Assembly (NCBI RefSeq): GCF_020497125.1
Contig: NC_059087.1
Span: 18,881,925 to 18,945,924, forward strand
Reading direction: 5' to 3'
Source: Mauremys mutica
Taxonomy: Eukaryota; Chordata; Testudines; Geoemydidae
Length of the DNA stretch: 64,000 nucleotides
Below the pieces are notes generated by a model. The model saw nothing but the letters and a program-made list of their open reading frames with translations. It searched no databases and had not been told where the DNA came from. How positions within the stretch are numbered: position 1 is the first letter of the stretch; each line of letters begins with the position of its first letter. Shown here in pieces: positions 59,855-64,000 of this stretch. Position numbers and translations under genes: made by a program.

Positions 59855-60230
59855 TATAAATACATGAGGAGGGTAAACACCAGGGACGGTGAAGAGCTAT
59901 TTAAGGTGGAGGGCAATGTTGGCACAAGAACAGATGGGTATAAGCTGGCCATGAATCAACTTAGGCTGGCAACGAGACAGGTCTCTAACCATCAGAGGGG
60001 CGAAGTTCTGGAGTGGCCTCCCAATAGGCGGGGTGGGGGCAAACAACCTAACTAGTTTTAAGATGGCGCTTGATCAGTTTATGACTGGGCTTGTATTTTA
60101 TGAATGGAATTGTGGGCACATTGGACCCTTTATAAACAGGTAAAGGGAAGTGAAGTGATGGGGTTACCTGTGACAGCAGGGGACTGGACTCGACCCAGGA
60201 GGTTCCTTCGAGTTCTGTATCTTAATTCTC
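59855..60230 (+). mobile_element. CR1 LINE, sense, third segment
   Basis: Resumes the first CR1 after the nested insertion: 'gggtaaacaccagggacggt', 'agaacagatgggtataagct', 'aaccatcagaggggcgaagt'. It ends with a degraded CR1 3' part. Confidence 0.8.
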
Positions 60231-60884
60231 GTTTGAAATGGCCTAAAATGTCAGGTTCTTAATCTGAATGTCAGGCTTTAAAAATGTTATTTCCAAAACA
60301 TTTTGAAAATAACACTTGTCTGCCATGGCTGTTGCTTTGTGTATTTTAAGTCCTGTAGGAGGGATTAGCACAGCTGAGTTCACTTCCCTAACGAGGCTTT
60401 AGATGTTTCATTGAAGTATCGGTAATAGACAGAGAGTCAGTCAGCCTGGGACTTTAGTGCCTACAAAGAGGGGAGCGAAGGAAAGTTATGGCAGCCCTGA
60501 CATTGTGTGTGTGATCTGCTCTCAGACGGGATCAGCTCCTGTGCGTATTCCCCACCCTCTCACTACATCATCCTGGAGAGTGACAAGTGAAGGGTCCCTT
60601 CTGTACTCTGAGCACAGGAACTCTGGGACAGAGGCTGTATCAGTGAGGCACGTGCTCAACAGAGACAAGATGAAGGCTCTGTTGGTATGGGATTGTTGTT
60701 GCACCAGCAGTTTGAACTAGAGTTAGACCATAAGTGAAGCAGCAGCTAAGCTTTGAGAGTCAGAGACTAACATTTGAGGAATCAGAGGGCATATGCTAAC
60801 TGATTGAAAGGCTTTTCAAATGGAAAATACAGACACCCAGATTGCTTTATAACACGGAGTAATAGCAACACCCAATTAGGACTC

Positions 60885-60937
60885 TTTATTAGTGATAAAG
60901 TCCAAGCGACACTTTATTCAGCCAAAAGCATGTTTAT
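60885..60937 (-). terminator. Cluster of three AATAAA signals on the minus strand
   Basis: TTTATT at 60885-60890, 60913-60918 and 60932-60937 reads AATAAA on the minus strand, 0.6-0.7 kb beyond the stop at 61554. They fit the 3' end of the right-hand gene. Confidence 0.55.
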
Positions 60938-61553
60938 TGACTCCTTATAACAGGAGCCACAAACCTGGATTAAAAAAAAGTGAAATAAGTGTGGGGGAGC
61001 CGAGTTTGAGATGTGTTCTCTCTGGTCCTTCGGGGAGTAGTGCATCCAACTCTCCTCATTACAGGGAAGCAATGTCTTGACCTGAGAATATTGGGCATAC
61101 CAAGGAGCCTATGCTTTTCAGGTAGAGAGGAGCAGAAACATGGGCTAAGACCATCACTGGTATTTTATGTTGGTAGTGATGTAATTTGCAAAGCTGCCCT
61201 CTAAATGAAGAACTGGAAGCTGTCACCTCCTGGCCTGATCCAGAGAATGTGTGGTTGATAAAATAAGTCTGAGGAACCAAGATAACCTGAGGGGGAGAGG
61301 GGCCTGGATCCCGGGTAGTAGGACAGTGTACCACTGCCCTTTCCTGGCTGGTGAATGGGGAGCACCTGAGTTACATCAATAACCTACCAGTTCTGGATGG
61401 CTCCCAGCAGAGGAGAAATCAGGAAGGTGAGCACAGAGATCCAGCAGTGTCTCAGAACAGACATCTAAAGCACAGTGTGAAGAGCGCACACTCTGCCCCT
61501 TGGCTAATGGCTCATGGTAACTCAGTACAACACAGTTCTGCCACCCAGGATGA

Positions 61554-61825
61554 TCAGACAGCTCTTACTGAGGACCTTGTATCTGTGATCCCATAGTCTA
61601 AACTGAAGGTGGGGGCCATTCCATGCTGGGCCAGCAGTTCCTGTACCAGCACAAGCTCCCTTCTCAGCTCCTGGGAAGTGCAGTGGATCTCTGAAGCACT
61701 GATGTGGGTCCTTTCCAGACCATCCAGCATGTGGGCCAGAAGTGTAGCCTTCACCAGTAGCGCTGTGACAGCAGCATGCACCTTTGCACACCCCAGAGCT
61801 TTCATATGCAAAGGTGCAATGGCCT
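61554..61825 (-). CDS. Unrecognised gene, last coding exon
   Basis: Minus strand, after the acceptor GCTCCCTTTTAG. The exon is 272 nt: 2 nt that complete a Glu codon, 89 codons and TGA at 61554-61556. The protein reads AIAPLHMKALGCAKVHAAVT, then helix-rich sequence ALLVKATLLAHMLDGLERTH and QELRRELVLVQELLAQHGMA, ending PTFSLDYGITDTRSSVRAV. It looks like amphipathic alpha-helices with no signal peptide or membrane span. I do not recognise the family. The phase join to the exon at 63052-63257 is exact. A possible donor TCA|GTAAGA lies just before the stop, so alternative downstream splicing cannot be excluded. Confidence 0.72.
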
Positions 61826-63051
61826 CTAAAAGGGAGCAGAACAAGGCGTTAATAGGGTTAGGGTGTGGATAGGATATCGGTGGCCGTCAAAAGTAATTTT
61901 ATAGAGACAGACGAGCGGGCAAATATTCCTGTTCTCACTGTCCCATCCTCTCCACGAGCCAAATTCCCATGTACGCCAGAGTGCAGATAAAGCACCACGC
62001 TGCTGTAGCAGGAGTTGAGCTGTCACTGAAAAACCAGTGTCACCCAGCAGCAGCATGACGGTGCAGAGCCATGAATACCCACCAGGGACTTCTGGCTTTT
62101 TTCTGTTCCTGGCACAGGTGAATTCCAAGAACACCTGACTTGGGCTGTCCGCACACGGCCCAGACACAGGCTTGTGCTTAAGCCTGTGCTAAGCTTCTCT
62201 GTTTGTTGTTTAGCTTTCTTCATTTACACAAATGCCAGGCAGCTCCACTGGGCATTGGCCTCAGCTTACCTTGGCTGCGCAGAGCACAGCCAGCCCCTCC
62301 CCAGCATGACAGCTCTAGTACAGAGACTCTACTGCAGTTTCCCTTGCCAAGGGCAAATAGTTTATTATGCAGGTAACATCACGGGGATTTCTGGATGCAA
62401 TTTCCAGTTATCCAAAACCTCCAAGCTGCTTCTCATTCTCCAGTTTCACCCCTAATCGCTATTCGTGATACGCTCCTGGGAGCTGGCTGAACTGTGTGGT
62501 GAATTTGGCCAAAATACAGAAAACAAGTTAGGGTTGTCAGTCAATGGCACAGACCCTGCAAAGGGACAGTTATGGAATATAGTGGCTGTTCCCTGGCTTT
62601 TCCTTTGCACTCTTCGTTTTGTTCATCCCAGTCTCGGTGCTGTTTGAAGGGAGGCTGGTTTGTGGGGGGAAACACTGGAACAACAAACCTAAACGTAGCA
62701 GGTTTCTCTGCATGTGGATCGTGGGCTAGAGCCCAGGTGAATTGTATTAACCTGACTGAGAACAACATTGGAAAAAATGTAAAGAATACTATGAAGTCAC
62801 TTCAACCCCAAGTTTAACGTAGCTTTGAAGTTGCAATATGGCAGGAAGTAATGTGCTGCTTCTTCCATTTTACTTTATTTAAAGCAATTATTCTAGCACC
62901 ACATAGTTAAAGAGAGTGGCAATTAGTGCAGGTTCTACATATAAACAAATCTGTGCTTTATGAACAAGTGTCATGTATGCAACCAGCTTTGCTTTGGTTT
63001 TAAGGCCAACACCGGGAAGGGATTAGATGCGAGGCCAGTGCAGCTACGTAC

Positions 63052-63257
63052 CTCGGCTCCACCAGTGCTTGCAGTGCTGCAGGTTGTGTAAGATGCTGGG
63101 TCCGGTGGCTTTCAGCCAGCATTGAGTGAACTCACAAAGCCGAGTAGAGGCGGGCGCCCTGTCTAGCAGCTGGAGGAGGAAGGGGAGCAGCAGTCGGGAT
63201 AAGACAGCTGGTTCTGCAAAAACATTGGGTTCGTCTTCTTTATACAGACTGACCGCT
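63052..63257 (-). CDS. Unrecognised gene, second-last coding exon
   Basis: Minus strand between GGCTTCCCTTTCAG and CCGAG|GTACGT, 206 nt (1 nt, 68 codons, 1 nt). It encodes AVSLYKEDEPNVFAEPAVLS, then RLLLPFLLQLLDRAPASTRL, then CEFTQCWLKATGPSILHNLQ and HCKHWWSR. Leucine-rich helix pairs suggest an ARM/HEAT-like helical repeat protein, but I cannot name it. The preceding exons should lie beyond 64000. Strong splice sites, an open frame and phase agreement with 61554-61825 support a real gene. Confidence 0.72.
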
Positions 63258-63479
63258 CTGAAAGGGAAGCCAAGTCAAATGATAAACCCCACGTTTTGTC
63301 TCATTCATTGATCTGCTCCTCCAAACACCTCTGCACGATTTCACACTGTGATGGCACCGTGATGGGTGTTGCATGAGCAGACTGGGCCTTCTGTATTGGT
63401 GATGGGATTTCACGTATTTTGTGTCCACAGATTGAAAGGCCCAAGGCCTCCCTCTGTGGGGGACAGTTCCCTTGGGATG

Positions 63480-63990
63480 CTGACAACAATAATGTTTCCC
63501 ATCTATAGAGCACAGTTTTACAGCCCATTAACTCCAGTCTCTCCCAGGGGAGCTGTGTGGATTAAGAAGTGTCATCTCCACTGTACAGAGGGAAAAGCAG
63601 AGAGATTAAAGGCCTTATTTTAAAATTTGAGTGCCTAAAGCAAGGCACCTATGTAATTGGCCTGATTTTGAGAGGTGCTGAGCACACACAACCACCAGTG
63701 AAGTCAATGGGAGCTATGGGTGCTCAAAACCTCAAAAAACCCCCAAACAAACAAAAAAAAACCCCTCAAAAAACCCCAAACAAAAACAGGGCACTTATTT
63801 AGGTGCTTGAATAGAGATTTGGATGCTTAAATTTAAGCCACGATTTTCAAACGTAGGTGGACTAAGTTACCTCCCCAGGTGGCACAGTGAGACTGTGGCA
63901 GAGATGGAGACAGAACTCAGTAGCCCTTGCCTTCTATTTTCAGCCTCACTTGCATCCAATCTGGACATTTTTATTTAAAAAACAAAAAAC
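63480..63990. repeat. Interspersed repeat fragments, MIR-type and an older SINE-like repeat
   Basis: Contains reverse MIR-like text ('acagagggaaaagcagagag', 'aggtggcacagtgagactgt') and a separate repeat with 'gtgaagtcaatgggagctat' and 'gattttcaaacgtagg', broken by A/C-rich simple sequence at 63725-63785. The first part resembles sequence at 13900 and 38330. Boundaries are approximate. Confidence 0.5.
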
Positions 63991-64000
63991 AAAGAAACCC

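Noticed and set aside
61826..62167. Possible extra exon in the intron of the right-hand gene
   Set aside because: An acceptor-like CAG is followed by a short open stretch, but the visible exons at 63052 and 61825 already join in phase and the peptide has no recognisable features.
1..64000. CRISPR arrays, bacterial-type operons, rRNA genes
   Set aside because: Nothing of the kind is visible. The tandem repeats present are minisatellites, microsatellites or parts of transposons.

Overview
The window is vertebrate nuclear DNA: split genes with GT-AG introns of up to about 15 kb, CpG-rich promoters, and many interspersed repeats. The repeats (CR1 LINE pieces, MIR-type SINEs, many small hAT-like elements with 8-bp target duplications, and a solo LTR of a type I associate with turtles) point to a sauropsid, most likely a turtle. 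That placement is inference from repeat style, not from a marker gene.

Layout, left to right. (1) 474-3476, + strand: the last four coding exons of SLC25A1, the mitochondrial citrate carrier. Its earlier exons lie outside the window. A tRNA-Leu(CAG)-like sequence sits antisense in the preceding intron, and a 3' UTR follows. (2) About 8.8-35.4 kb, + strand: a CpG-rich, TATA-containing promoter and four coding exons of a secreted protein with a somatomedin-B domain and a thrombospondin type-1 repeat. It is an SBSPON-like paralogue. All exon phases join, but I could not find the usual last exon. (3) 35.4-49.4 kb: no convincing coding exon. It holds a perfect 29-bp-arm palindrome, a 21-bp minisatellite and two intact hAT-like insertions. 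(4) 51.3-56.6 kb, - strand: a Myb/SANT-like DNA-binding protein with a large first coding exon and a separate coiled-coil last exon, driven from a CpG island at 56.35-57.0 kb. (5) 57.2-60.2 kb: a nest of transposons within transposons whose order of insertion can be read. (6) 61.55-63.26 kb, - strand: the last two coding exons of a gene that I do not recognise. The rest of it lies beyond the right edge.

The genes look functionally independent: citrate export, a matrix-type secreted protein, a domesticated Myb-like regulator and an unknown. SLC25A1 and the SBSPON-like gene run in tandem on the + strand, and the two right-hand genes are convergent with them. The most striking features are the set of hAT-like non-autonomous insertions with readable 8-bp duplications, including one made of repeated palindromes, and the nested CR1/hAT/LTR block.
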